This document shows positions 32,436 through 41,167 of a stretch of DNA of 64,000 nt, in pieces. Numbering within the stretch: the first letter of the stretch is position 1; every line of letters begins with the position of its first letter. This stretch comes from Olsenella timonensis (GTDB lineage Bacteria > Actinomycetota > Coriobacteriia > Coriobacteriales > Atopobiaceae). Under the pieces are notes generated by a model. That model had not been told where the DNA came from. It saw nothing but the letters and a program-made list of their open reading frames with translations, and did no database searches. The stretch spans positions 310,001 to 374,000 of the forward strand of contig NZ_LT635455.1 of assembly GCF_900119915.1 (NCBI RefSeq), read 5' to 3'. The position numbers were made by a program, and so were the translations under genes.

Positions 32436-33976
32436 CCGTCGAGCGCCGCGCGCACGTCCTCGGCGTAGTCCTCCACGAGTCTGGGGACGCCCTGCGCGTC
32501 AAACTCGACCGCCGTGTCGCCGAGCAGGTCGTAGAGCTTCCCGTTGACCGTGTCGACCAGGAGGTCCGCCCCGGTGACGTCCGGCGTGCGCCCGTCGAGC
32601 AGGCCACGGAGAAACGCGAGCTCGTCCGCGGTGAGTGCAAGGGCGTCGTCCTTCTCGCCTTGCGGAGGCGCCGCGGGCTCCGGCGCCGGGATCTCTTCCT
32701 CGCGCTCCTCGTCGACGAGCAGGGCCTCGCGGGTCTCGGCGGCGCTCGCACGGATGTCCGCGAGCTTGGCGAGGTCGATCTCGATGCGCCGCGGCGCGTG
32801 GGCGACGTGCCAGGCGAGGTAGTCACCAATCGCTCGATCGATGATCTTGACCAGGTATTTTGGGTCAGCACGCTCCTTGAGGGGGCTCGGGTGGCCGAGG
32901 GCGATGCGCAGCTGGCGGTCGACGGCGCGCAGGACCTGTCCGAGCCTGGCGCTGCGAGCGCCCCCGTCATGCAGGGAGTCGCAGCTCCAGATGCCGTTCT
33001 GGCAGACGTAGCGGCAAGTCTCGTCCAGCTCGACGACACAGTCTCGGTGCCGCCCGCCGGGATAGAAGACGGCCGAGGCGAACATCAGGTGCGGCATGGC
33101 GTGCCGTGTTCCGAAGAGGCTCTCCGTGAGCCCCTGGGCGCGGTGGGAGGCATAGTGGCGCGCGAGGTCTGCGAAGACGGCGCAGCAGACGCTGCGCACG
33201 GCGTCCGGCTCGTCCCGGTAGAGGCGCCCCTCGCGGATGCGATGGGTGGAGAGTGCGTCCAGCGCGCCGAGCAGCTCCTCGTCGCCGGCGGGATCGGTGC
33301 CGAAGGCGTGCGGCGGCCGGCGGCGCCCCTTGGGTGGAGACGCGTCGAGCGCTCGTTGCTCCGCGCGCCGGAGGACGCCCACGGCACGGTCATGCGCGGT
33401 GTTGAGGTACGGCGCGGAAAGCTCGACGGGTAGGTCGTGGAAGGCGACGTAGTCCACCAACCAAGGACGCACGTAGCGATCGAGCACGGGGTCGAGGGAG
33501 CGATACTCCTGCCAGAAGGACTCGATGGAGCGGAAGGCCTCCATCCCCGGTGCCGCCCCCACGCCGTTGACGAGCTCGTAGAGATAGACAAAGGCGAAGG
33601 AGGGGGAGGTCCGCTCAACCCTGCCGCGACGCACCCGCGCGCGCCAGGTGAAGTAGCCACGCAGCTGCGGGTTGGTCATGGACTCGTAGGTGGGAAAGTA
33701 GCTGGAGAACTCTCCGTCGAAGGGGAAGTCGTCGACGTAGTCGGCCATGAGGCGCGCCTGCTCCACGAAGAGCCGCGCGTCGGACCACGTCCGGGCCTCG
33801 CCGCAGCGGGCGAGCGCGCGCATCTGGCGGATGGGCTCGGGTAGGTAGCTGGCGAGCTGTGACCCGCGCAGGAGGATGGGCTCGTCGGCATAGGTGCGCG
33901 CGCTCGCGAACGCCCTGCCGCCCTTGGAGCGGCTGGCCGCGAGAATCTGCTCTATGATCGCGTCGACGTCCGGCAT
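32432..33976 (-). CDS. TerB-N/TerB-C domain protein
   Basis: A 514-residue protein. Residues about 70-210 match the TerB-N pattern (PQLRGYFTWRARVRRGR, then FAFVYLYELVNGVG, then YVRPWLVDYVAFHDLP), and the last 75 residues match TerB-C (LTADELAFLRGLLDG, VNGKLYDLLGDTAVEFD, LVEDYAEDV). These domains belong to the tellurite/stress (Ter) network, where they occur with ATPases and helicases in predicted DNA-processing or defence operons. A BrxD-like ATPase and an Lhr-like helicase lie downstream on the same strand but are interrupted by the TetR/MFS/ADH module. ATG 33976 has GAGGGAG upstream and TATGAT (34001-34006) as probable -10. The four-copy repeat element lies just upstream. Confidence 0.78.
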   Translation of the reverse strand: MPDVDAIIEQILAASRSKGGRAFASARTYADEPILLRGSQLASYLPEPIRQMRALARCGEARTWSDARLFVEQARLMADYVDDFPFDGEFSSYFPTYESMTNPQLRGYFTWRARVRRGRVERTSPSFAFVYLYELVNGVGAAPGMEAFRSIESFWQEYRSLDPVLDRYVRPWLVDYVAFHDLPVELSAPYLNTAHDRAVGVLRRAEQRALDASPPKGRRRPPHAFGTDPAGDEELLGALDALSTHRIREGRLYRDEPDAVRSVCCAVFADLARHYASHRAQGLTESLFGTRHAMPHLMFASAVFYPGGRHRDCVVELDETCRYVCQNGIWSCDSLHDGGARSARLGQVLRAVDRQLRIALGHPSPLKERADPKYLVKIIDRAIGDYLAWHVAHAPRRIEIDLAKLADIRASAAETREALLVDEEREEEIPAPEPAAPPQGEKDDALALTADELAFLRGLLDGRTPDVTGADLLVDTVNGKLYDLLGDTAVEFDAQGVPRLVEDYAEDVRAALDG

Positions 33977-34000
33977 CGAATCTCCCTCGCTCCGGTTTTC

Positions 34001-34006
34001 ATCATA
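34001..34006 (-). promoter_or_regulatory. Candidate -10 box of the TerB gene
   Basis: TATGAT on the minus strand, 24 nt before the ATG at 33976. No good -35 is visible; the repeat element begins about 30 nt further upstream. Confidence 0.4.
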
Positions 34007-34035
34007 CCCGGCCTCGTCGCGATGCGCGGTTCAGT

Positions 34036-34261
34036 CAAAAAGCCCGCTCGTGTGATGATCGTGCGTTCCGACAGCCAAAAAGCCCGCTCGTGTGATGACT
34101 TTTTCTCCCCGTTAAGACCACCGGGTCGGGATAACCCCTGTTGAGTAACAAATGTAGAAACTAATTGTTGAACTGAATGCCGTAAGAGGGTGGTTTTCCT
34201 ATCACACGAGCGAGCGTTTTGATCTTGCCGGGGCAGATTAATCACACGAAGAGGGGTTTTG
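34036..34261. repeat. Four-copy intergenic repeat element, cgtgtgatg type (copy B)
   Basis: Two identical 23-nt direct copies (CAAAAAGCCCGCTCG followed by TGTGATGA) lie at 34036-34058 and 34076-34098. Two inverted copies lie at 34200-34221 and 34239-34261. The offset is 40 nt on both sides, as in the element at 15,541. The interior is 101 nt and AT-rich. The outermost inverted copy overlaps the end of yaaA and encodes its last residues QNPSSCD and the stop. The interior is unrelated to that of copy A, so the motif copies rather than the whole element are conserved. Confidence 0.8.
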
Positions 34262-35017
34262 CACCGATCGCACAAACACGAGGGAGTCGTCGGACGAGCG
34301 CTCGACACTCAGCCTATAGCCGCGCTCATGGAAGTCAGGCAGCTCATCGATGGTCTCTACGCCCTGCTCGGCGCACCAGCGAGCAAAGGTGCCTCGTGCT
34401 GCCTTCGCTTCGGTCGCGGGCTGGCAAAGCCGACCGTCGCGCAGAACGCCGAAGATGCAGGTTGTGACCTGTGGGCCGTCCGGGCGCACCCAGGGTGTGA
34501 CGGCGCGGGCGTACTCGACGGAGGCAACGTTGACGATGACGTCACAGCCCTCGGCCGCGAGCGTCTCGTAGAGTGCGCCTCCCCAGAACCCATAGAGGTC
34601 GCGTGCGCCGTCGACGGCGAGGCGAGCCTGCATCTCGAGCCGATAGGGCACCACGCCGTCAAGCGGGCGCAACACGCCGTAGAGACCCGAGAGGATGCGC
34701 AGGTGCTCGTCGAGCCAGGCGAGCTCGCCCTCGTCCATCACCCCTGCCGCCAGGTGCGTGTACTGGATGCCCTCGTAGGCAACTGCCGCCGCCGTCGTGT
34801 CGCGACCGAGGTCCATCGTGCGGAACCGCTCGTAGTTGAGGTCGGCGAGCCGGTCGCTGCAGTTCCAGAGTCGCTGGGCCTCGTCGCGCGAGAGGCGTTG
34901 GACCGCGCGTACGAGCCGCTCGGCACGCCCCTGGAGGGCAGGAGCGCGCACGGGCCAGGGAGGAGCGTCCTGCGCGCGCATCTTTTTCGCCGGGGAGACG
35001 ATGAGCCTCAGTGACAT
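34238..35017 (-). CDS. yaaA: Peroxide stress protein YaaA (UPF0246)
   Basis: A 259-residue protein of the YaaA/DUF328 family, which in E. coli lowers free iron and limits DNA damage during peroxide stress. Typical parts are MSLRLIVSPAKKM at the start, LYGVLRPLDGVVPYRLEM, YGFWGGALYETLA and NVASVEYARAV. The ATG at 35017 has GAAAGGGG upstream; the longer frame above it is noise on the other side of the divergent gene. Its C-terminal codons and stop lie inside a repeat motif. Confidence 0.92.
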   Translation of the reverse strand: MSLRLIVSPAKKMRAQDAPPWPVRAPALQGRAERLVRAVQRLSRDEAQRLWNCSDRLADLNYERFRTMDLGRDTTAAAVAYEGIQYTHLAAGVMDEGELAWLDEHLRILSGLYGVLRPLDGVVPYRLEMQARLAVDGARDLYGFWGGALYETLAAEGCDVIVNVASVEYARAVTPWVRPDGPQVTTCIFGVLRDGRLCQPATEAKAARGTFARWCAEQGVETIDELPDFHERGYRLSVERSSDDSLVFVRSVQNPSSCD

Positions 35018-35077
35018 GGGCACCCCTTTCGGGAACAATCCTACCAGCTCGCTATCTTGTGGCAGAGGAGGACGGAC

Positions 35078-35923
35078 ATGGCGCTCGGGAGAGGAACGCG
35101 CGCCGCCGCGGCGCTCGTCGTCGGCGTTGCCGCGGCTGCGGGGCGGTGGCTGTGGCGGGCGCGGCCGCACGTCGAGCGGACCATGGGCGGCCTCGCCCTC
35201 GTCTACACCACGCGCGACGACTCCGGCACGCCCGTCCGCGTCCTGCGCACGGGAGGCGTCTACCAGTCGGCCACCTATCTCGGCCCACGCGGGATGGAAC
35301 CCGTCTTTGCTTACTACCGCTCCCTCGGCAGACTCTTCGAGCTGCGTCCGGACGCCCGTCGCGTGCTCGCGATCGGCGGCGGGGGGTTCGCGTTCCCCAA
35401 GCTCGTCGTCGCTGAGCACCCGGGCGTGCGGACAGACGTCGTCGAGATCGACCCTGCCGTCGTCCGAATCGCCCGCCGCTGGTTCTATCTGGACGAGGCG
35501 ATCTCCCGGGCGCGCGCGGCCGGCGGCGAGCTCAACGTCATCTGCGACGACGGGCGCGCCTTCCTGGAGGGCCCGGTCGGCCCCTACGACGCGGTGGTCC
35601 TCGACGCCTTCGTCGGCGCCGAGCCCGTGCGCTCCCTCGCCACGGTCGAGGCCCTCCGCCTCGTGCGGCGCGCCCTCGCGCCCGACGGCGTCTGTCTCAT
35701 GAACGTCGTCTCGTGTGACGGAGGGGCGGACGTGGGCTTCCTGCGCGCCGAGGTCGCGACGGCCCTCGCCGTCTTTCCCAACGTCAGGGTCGCCCTCGCC
35801 GTCGACGACGTGCACGCCGCCGAGGACAACTACCTGCTCGTCGCCTCGGCTGGCCCCCTCGACCTCCCTGACGCCATCCCGTTCGACGCGAGCTTCCCCA
35901 CGAGCGTCCTACTCGACATCTAA
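35078..35923 (+). CDS. Spermidine synthase-like methyltransferase-fold protein with membrane anchor
   Basis: A 281-residue protein. One hydrophobic segment (about residues 8-24) precedes a Rossmann-type spermidine synthase-like domain: RVLAIGGGGFAFPKLV (the glycine-rich cofactor loop), DVVEIDPAVVRIARRWF and YDAVVLDAFVGAEPV. Putrescine-binding residues cannot be checked by eye, so aminopropyl transfer is uncertain; many such fused or short SpeE-like proteins have unknown roles. ATG 35078 follows GAGGAGG. It is divergent from yaaA and precedes htpG. Confidence 0.75.
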   Translation: MALGRGTRAAAALVVGVAAAAGRWLWRARPHVERTMGGLALVYTTRDDSGTPVRVLRTGGVYQSATYLGPRGMEPVFAYYRSLGRLFELRPDARRVLAIGGGGFAFPKLVVAEHPGVRTDVVEIDPAVVRIARRWFYLDEAISRARAAGGELNVICDDGRAFLEGPVGPYDAVVLDAFVGAEPVRSLATVEALRLVRRALAPDGVCLMNVVSCDGGADVGFLRAEVATALAVFPNVRVALAVDDVHAAEDNYLLVASAGPLDLPDAIPFDASFPTSVLLDI

Positions 35924-36000
35924 GCGCAAGCGACTAAGATTATCTAAAAACGGGTACCTTAGCCCACGTTAGAGAAGCTGCACGGAAAGGGGCGCGCCGC

Positions 36001-38025
36001 ATGCGCAAGTTCAAGACAGAGAGCAAGAAGCTGCTCGACCTCATGATCAACTCCATCTACACCAATCGGGAGATCTTCCTCCGCGAGCTGGTGTCCAACG
36101 CCTCGGATGCCATCGACAAGCTCTACCTCAAGAGCCTCACCGACAGCTCGGTCAGCGTCGACCAGGCAAACCTCGCCATCAACGTGGGCTTTGACAAGGA
36201 CGCCCGCACCATCACCGTCTCTGACAACGGAATCGGCATGACGGCGGACGAGCTGGAGAAGAACCTCGGCACGATCGCCCACTCCGGCTCCGAGGAGTTC
36301 AAGGCGGCCAACGCTGAGGCACAGGGCGACGCCGTCGACATCATCGGCCGCTTTGGCGTGGGCTTCTACTCCGCCTTCATGGTCGCCAAGGAGGTCTCCG
36401 TCGTCACGCGCGCCTGGGGCTCCGACGAGTGCCACCGCTGGACCTCCGACGGCGTCGAGGGCTACACGATCGAGCCCGTCCCCGCCGACGACCCGGCGTA
36501 TCGCGACGCATGCGGGACCTCGATCGTCCTCACCCTCAAGGACAACGCCGAGGACGCCGACTACGACGAGTTCCTCTCCGAGTGGAAGCTCCGCGACCTC
36601 ATCAAGAAGTACAGCAACTACGTGCGCTACCCCGTGCAGATGCTCGTGACCAAGAGCCGCGAGAAGGAGAGGCCGGCCGACGCGGGCGACGACTACAAGT
36701 CCGAGTGGGAGGACTACACCGAGCTCGAGACCATCAACTCCATGACCCCGATCTGGAAGAAGCGCTCCTCCGAGGTCAGCGACGAGGAGTACGCCGAGTT
36801 CTACAAGTCGACCTTCCACGACTGGACCGACCCGGCGCGTACCTTCAGCCTGCACGCCGAGGGGACGCTCGAGTACGACGCCCTGCTCTTCGTGCCCGGC
36901 AAGGCCCCCTTCGACCTCTACAGCCGCGACTACGAGAAGGGCCTCGAGCTCTACAGCTCCAACGTCCTGATCATGGAGAAGTGCGCTGACCTGCTGCCCG
37001 ACTACTACAACTTCGTGCGCGGCGTGGTCGACTCCGCCGACGTGAACCTCAACATCTCCCGCGAGACCCTGCAGCAGACGCGCCAGCTCCAGGCCATGGC
37101 TCGCCGCATCGAGAAGAAGATTACGAGCGAGCTCGAGGCCATGCGCGACAACGACCGCGAGGCATACGAGACGTTCTTCGAGAACTTTGGCCGCGGGCTC
37201 AAGTACGGCATCTACTCGAGCTACGGCATGAAGAAGGAGGAGCTCGCGGGCCTGCTGCTGTTCTGGAGCGCGCGCGAGCAGAGGATGGTCACGCTCCGGG
37301 AGTACGTGGCCGCCATGCCCGCGGGCCAGAAGGCGGTCTACTACGCCGCCGGCGACGACCGCGAGCGCCTGGCCAAGATGCCGGTCGTCGAGGCCGTGCT
37401 CGCCAAGGGCTATGACGTGCTGCTCTGCACGCAGGACGTGGACGAGTTCTGCTTCCAGGCCATGCGCGACTTCACGGCCACCGGCCTGCCCAAGGCCTAC
37501 GAGGACGATGTCGCGCGCGAGGCCGCCGAGAAGGCCGTGGCGGACGGCGCCGAGCCCGAGGTCGAGGACCGCACTGTCGAGCTCAAGAACGTGAACGCCG
37601 GCGACCTCGACCTCGCGAGCGACGAGGAGAAGAAGGAGGCCGAGGAGGCCACCAAGGCAAACGAGGACCTGTTCGGGGCCATGAAGGAGGCGCTGGGCGA
37701 GAAGGTCGAGAAGGTCGCGGTCTCCACGCGCCTCGCCGCCGACGGCGCCCCGGCCGTGATCACCTCCGAGGGCCCGCTCACGCTCGAGATGGAGAAGGTC
37801 CTCGCGGCCGGCCCAGAGGCGGGCGACGCTCCCAGGGCCACGCGCGTGCTGGAGGTCAACGCCAAGCACCCGGTCTTCGAGAAGCTTCGCGCGGCCCAGG
37901 AGGCTGGTGACGCCGACAAGGTCAGGCTCTACGCCGGGCTTCTCTACAACCAGGCCCTGCTCGTCGAGGGCATCCTGCCCGAGGACCCCGTGGCCTTCGC
38001 CTCCCAGGTCTGCGAGCTGATGTAG
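36001..38025 (+). CDS. htpG: Molecular chaperone HtpG (Hsp90)
   Basis: ATP-dependent chaperone in the cytosol. The 674-residue protein has the GHKL ATPase signatures ELVSNASDAIDKL, TVSDNGIGMTADEL and GRFGVGFYSAFMVA, the middle-domain catalytic arginine region NISRETLQQ, and a C-terminal dimerisation part. The length is slightly above the usual 620-640, with an acidic/lysine-rich insert at about residues 520-560 (EEKKEAEEATKA). GGAAAGGGG precedes the ATG. TAAGAT (35935-35940) may be a -10 box. No CIRCE operator is seen. Confidence 0.96.
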   Translation: MRKFKTESKKLLDLMINSIYTNREIFLRELVSNASDAIDKLYLKSLTDSSVSVDQANLAINVGFDKDARTITVSDNGIGMTADELEKNLGTIAHSGSEEFKAANAEAQGDAVDIIGRFGVGFYSAFMVAKEVSVVTRAWGSDECHRWTSDGVEGYTIEPVPADDPAYRDACGTSIVLTLKDNAEDADYDEFLSEWKLRDLIKKYSNYVRYPVQMLVTKSREKERPADAGDDYKSEWEDYTELETINSMTPIWKKRSSEVSDEEYAEFYKSTFHDWTDPARTFSLHAEGTLEYDALLFVPGKAPFDLYSRDYEKGLELYSSNVLIMEKCADLLPDYYNFVRGVVDSADVNLNISRETLQQTRQLQAMARRIEKKITSELEAMRDNDREAYETFFENFGRGLKYGIYSSYGMKKEELAGLLLFWSAREQRMVTLREYVAAMPAGQKAVYYAAGDDRERLAKMPVVEAVLAKGYDVLLCTQDVDEFCFQAMRDFTATGLPKAYEDDVAREAAEKAVADGAEPEVEDRTVELKNVNAGDLDLASDEEKKEAEEATKANEDLFGAMKEALGEKVEKVAVSTRLAADGAPAVITSEGPLTLEMEKVLAAGPEAGDAPRATRVLEVNAKHPVFEKLRAAQEAGDADKVRLYAGLLYNQALLVEGILPEDPVAFASQVCELM

Positions 38026-38039
38026 CCGCTGGCTCCCGT

Positions 38040-38240
38040 TCAGCGTCCGTAGCGCTCGAGGCAGGCGTTGCGGGCCACGGCGCGCACCTCGGCGGCGAGT
38101 CGCTCGTCACCGAGGCGTGTGCCGATGAGCTCGGCAATCTCGTCCTCGGTGAGATCTGACCCCCACCTCACGTGCGAGCGCCTCGCCGCGCGGCAGACGC
38201 GTCGCCAGAGCTCCTGCCCAGGCGTGGAGCCGCCGCGTCG
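38040..38240 (-). pseudogene. C-terminal remnant, possibly of a transglutaminase/DUF4129-type protein
   Basis: The minus strand between TGA codons at 38241-38243 and 38040-38042 is open for 66 codons and ends with DLTEDEIAELIGTRLGD and ARNACLERYGR. The T-x-x-E-I-A-x-x-I ... A-x-x-x-RYG pattern is like the last helices of DUF4129/transglutaminase-like membrane proteins. There is no ATG and no ribosome site; only an internal GTG would give 43 residues. It therefore looks like a leftover gene end in this 316-nt gap. Family assignment is weak. Confidence 0.45.
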
Positions 38241-38341
38241 TCACCGTGTAGGCGCCGCTCCCCGGCGCAGCCATTCGGCGAGCGGCGAATTGCTATGCTA
38301 GAACCTCGGTGGTTTCGCCGGATGCGAGGGACGGGGGATAC

Positions 38342-39688
38342 ATGGTGAAGACGCTGGTTCTCGTTCGGCACGGCGCGCCCGAGGCGACCTCGCCCACAGG
38401 CGCCGACCTCGACCGCAGGCTCACGGAGTCGGGCGCCCGCTCGCTCAGGGCCGCCTATCCCCGCACCTTCGCCCTGCTCGGCGACAGCCCGAGGGCCCTC
38501 GTCTGGAGCAGCCCCGCCGTGCGCGCCCTCGAGACGGCCGACGTCGTCGCCGCCTCGACGGGAGCCGAGGACATCGAGGTCCACCAGTCGCTCTACGCCC
38601 AGGACGTCGCCGCGTTTCTCGCCGAGCTCGGGGCGGCGGACGCGCCCTGCGTGATCGCCGTCGGCCACGCCCCCTTCGTGGACACGCTCGCCTCCCGCCT
38701 CGTGGGCGGCTGCCCGCCCTTCGGCAAGGGCACCGCCGTCGCGATCGACCTGCCGGAGGGCGCGGACGGTCGCGGCGTCCTGCGCTGGTACGTGGCGGGT
38801 CCCGAGTGCGCCTCCTGGGAGGAGCTCGCCGTCGTCGAGCGCGCGCTCTCCGGATCGGCTGACGACCTCGCGGCGAGCGCCAAGGCGTTTCTCGCCGCGC
38901 CCGACGACCCCGCGACGCTCCTGGAGTTCAGGGTCGCCATCCGCCGCGTGCGCTCGCTGCTGCAGTTCCTGGAGCCGTGGCAGGGCAAGAAGCAGAACCG
39001 TCGCTGCGAGCACGTGCTCAAGGAGCTGCAGACGGCGTCTGCCCGCCTGCGCGCCCTCGACATCCTCTCCGACGCCGTCGACGGCCTCATGGAGAGCGGC
39101 GAGCTGGGCGAGAACTGCCTGCTCCCGATGGCGTGCGCCAAGGAGCGCGCCCTCGAGTGCTCTTCCCTGGTCACGCTCATGCGCAAGCATCATGCCGCGA
39201 AGGACCTCAAGCGCCTCGCGCGCGACCTGGGCTCGCTGAGCTGGAAGGGCAGGGTCGCCGAGGAGGGCCTCACCGCAGAGGACTTCCGGGCGCGCTTTGA
39301 CGTGGAGTTCAACGAGGTCGACGAGGACCTCTTCGGCCTCGACCTGCGCGACGGCGACGCCGTCTACGTGGCACGCCGCGACGCCAAGGAGATGCGCTAC
39401 GTCGCCGAGCGCCTGGGCGAGGTCCTGGGCCCCGAGCGTGCGCAGATGGGCGAGTATCTCGATGACATCCAGCGAGAGCTCGGTGCCCTCTCCGACGCGC
39501 GCAGCAACAAGCAGCTCGCCGAGGACTGCGCCAAGAGCCCGCGCTTCCGCGGCGTCCGCGCCGACCTGGGCGTGGTGGCACGCGACCAGGCGGAGGTCGT
39601 CTCGGCGATCACGTCGGGCATGGAGCGGCGAGAGTCCGACGGGCGCCCCCTGCGCACCTCGGAGGTCGCAGTCGACGAGGAGGAGTAG
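38342..39688 (+). CDS. Fusion of SixA-type histidine phosphatase and CHAD domain
   Basis: A 448-residue fusion. Residues 1-160 are a phosphoglycerate-mutase-like phosphatase of the SixA type: LVLVRHGAPE with the phospho-accepting His10, and the second histidine in VGHAPF (His109). Residues about 185-440 form a CHAD domain, an alpha-helical bundle with many basic and histidine residues (EFRVAIRRVRSLLQFLEPW and MRKHHAAKDLKRLARDLGSL), known to bind inorganic polyphosphate. A phosphohistidine or polyphosphate-linked regulatory role follows by inference. ATG 38342 has GGGGGA upstream, and TATGCT near 38,294 may be the -10. fumC starts 3 nt after its stop. Confidence 0.85.
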   Translation: MVKTLVLVRHGAPEATSPTGADLDRRLTESGARSLRAAYPRTFALLGDSPRALVWSSPAVRALETADVVAASTGAEDIEVHQSLYAQDVAAFLAELGAADAPCVIAVGHAPFVDTLASRLVGGCPPFGKGTAVAIDLPEGADGRGVLRWYVAGPECASWEELAVVERALSGSADDLAASAKAFLAAPDDPATLLEFRVAIRRVRSLLQFLEPWQGKKQNRRCEHVLKELQTASARLRALDILSDAVDGLMESGELGENCLLPMACAKERALECSSLVTLMRKHHAAKDLKRLARDLGSLSWKGRVAEEGLTAEDFRARFDVEFNEVDEDLFGLDLRDGDAVYVARRDAKEMRYVAERLGEVLGPERAQMGEYLDDIQRELGALSDARSNKQLAEDCAKSPRFRGVRADLGVVARDQAEVVSAITSGMERRESDGRPLRTSEVAVDEEE

Positions 39689-39691
39689 CGC

Positions 39692-41113
39692 GTGTCCGAG
39701 AAGAGCGAGGGCGCCGCGCGCGCCGACCGGGACGGCTGGCGCGTCGAGCGCGACTCGATGGGCGAGATGCTGGTGCCGGCCGACGCCCTCTGGGGGGCGC
39801 AGACCGAGCGCAGCCACGAGAACTTCCCCATCGGCACCGAGCGCATGCCCGAGGAGGTCGTTCGGGCGTTCGCGCTGGTGAAGAAGGCGGCTGCGCGGGC
39901 AAACTGCGCGCTCGGGCGCCTCGGGGAGGCAGAGCGCGACCTGATCTGCGCCGCGGCCGACGAGGTCCTTCTCGGCCTGCACGACGACGACTTCCCGCTC
40001 GTGGTGTGGCAGACGGGCTCCGGCACGCAGTCCAACATGAACATGAACGAGGTGCTGGCCAACCGCGCCAACCAGCTCGCAGCCGAGCGCGGCGTCGCGC
40101 TCGAGCGGCCGCTGCACCCCAACGACTCCGTCAACATGAGCCAGTCCTCCAACGACACCTTCCCGACGGCCATGCACGTGGCCGCGGCGCTCGCGGTGAC
40201 GGGGCGGCTGCTGCCCGCGATCGACCGGCTGGCGGCCACCCTGCGACGCCTGGAGGAGGGGAACGCCGGCGTGGTCAAGAGCGGGCGGACCCACCTGCAG
40301 GACGCGGTGCCCATCTCCTTCCCGCAGGAGATCTCCGGCTGGCGCGGCCTGCTCGAGGGCTCGCGCGAGGAGCTCCTCGCCTCGATGGGCGGCCTCTACC
40401 GCCTGGCGCTGGGCGGCACGGCGGTGGGCACGGGCCTCAACGCGCCCGCGGGCTTCGACGAGGCGGTCGCATCGGAGCTTGCCGGGCTCACGGGCCTCCC
40501 GTTCGTGACCGACCCCAACAAGTTCCGCGCGCTCACGGGCAAGGACGCGCTCGTGTTCTCCCACGGTGCCGTGAAGGGCCTCGCCGCCAACATGATGAAG
40601 ATCGCCAACGACGTGCGCTGGCTCGCCTCGGGGCCGCGCCTGGGCCTCGGCGAGATCCAGATTCCCGCCAACGAGCCGGGCAGCTCCATCATGCCGGGCA
40701 AGGTCAACCCGACCCAGTGCGAGGCCGTGACGATGGTCGCCGTGCAGGTCATGGGCAACGACGCCACGATCGGCTTCGCCGCCTCCCAGGGCAACTTCGA
40801 GCTCAACGTCTTCATGCCGGTCATCGCCTACGACTACCTGCAGTCCGTGCGCCTGCTCGCCGACGCGATCGCCTCCTTCGACGAGCGCTGCGCGAGCGGC
40901 ATCCGCGCCGACCGCGACCGGATGAGCGAGAACCTCCACCGCTCGCTCATGCTCGTGACCTGCCTGAACCCCTACATCGGCTACGACAACGCCGCGCGCG
41001 TCGCAAAGAAGGCCTTCGCCGAGGGCACCTCGCTCAGGGAGGCCTGCGTTGGACTGGGGCTGCTCACGCCCGAGCGCTTCGACGAGGTCTTCCGTCCCGA
41101 GCGGATGGTCTAG
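39692..41113 (+). CDS. fumC: Fumarate hydratase, class II
   Basis: Interconverts fumarate and malate. The 473-residue protein has the superfamily signature [13 protein letters not shown] with the catalytic serine loop, [38 protein letters not shown] and [11 protein letters not shown]. Class II enzymes need no iron-sulfur cluster. The start is GTG at 39692, with GAGGAGGAG upstream, 3 nt after the SixA-CHAD stop, so the two genes are probably translationally linked. Use in reductive branches toward succinate is likely in an anaerobe. Confidence 0.95.
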   Translation: MSEKSEGAARADRDGWRVERDSMGEMLVPADALWGAQTERSHENFPIGTERMPEEVVRAFALVKKAAARANCALGRLGEAERDLICAAADEVLLGLHDDDFPLVVWQTGSGTQSNMNMNEVLANRANQLAAERGVALERPLHPNDSVNMSQSSNDTFPTAMHVAAALAVTGRLLPAIDRLAATLRRLEEGNAGVVKSGRTHLQDAVPISFPQEISGWRGLLEGSREELLASMGGLYRLALGGTAVGTGLNAPAGFDEAVASELAGLTGLPFVTDPNKFRALTGKDALVFSHGAVKGLAANMMKIANDVRWLASGPRLGLGEIQIPANEPGSSIMPGKVNPTQCEAVTMVAVQVMGNDATIGFAASQGNFELNVFMPVIAYDYLQSVRLLADAIASFDERCASGIRADRDRMSENLHRSLMLVTCLNPYIGYDNAARVAKKAFAEGTSLREACVGLGLLTPERFDEVFRPERMV

Positions 41114-41167
41114 CCCACGTTCCTCTCGCCCGCGCTATCATGGGGCGCAGCCTACGAAAGGAGCCCC

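Noticed and set aside
34238-35815. 525-codon version of yaaA
   Set aside because: Residues upstream of MSLRLIVSPAKK are antisense to the spermidine synthase-like gene and ATG 35017 has a good ribosome site.
35924-36000. CIRCE heat-shock operator before htpG
   Set aside because: No TTAGCACTC/GAGTGCTAA inverted repeat is present.
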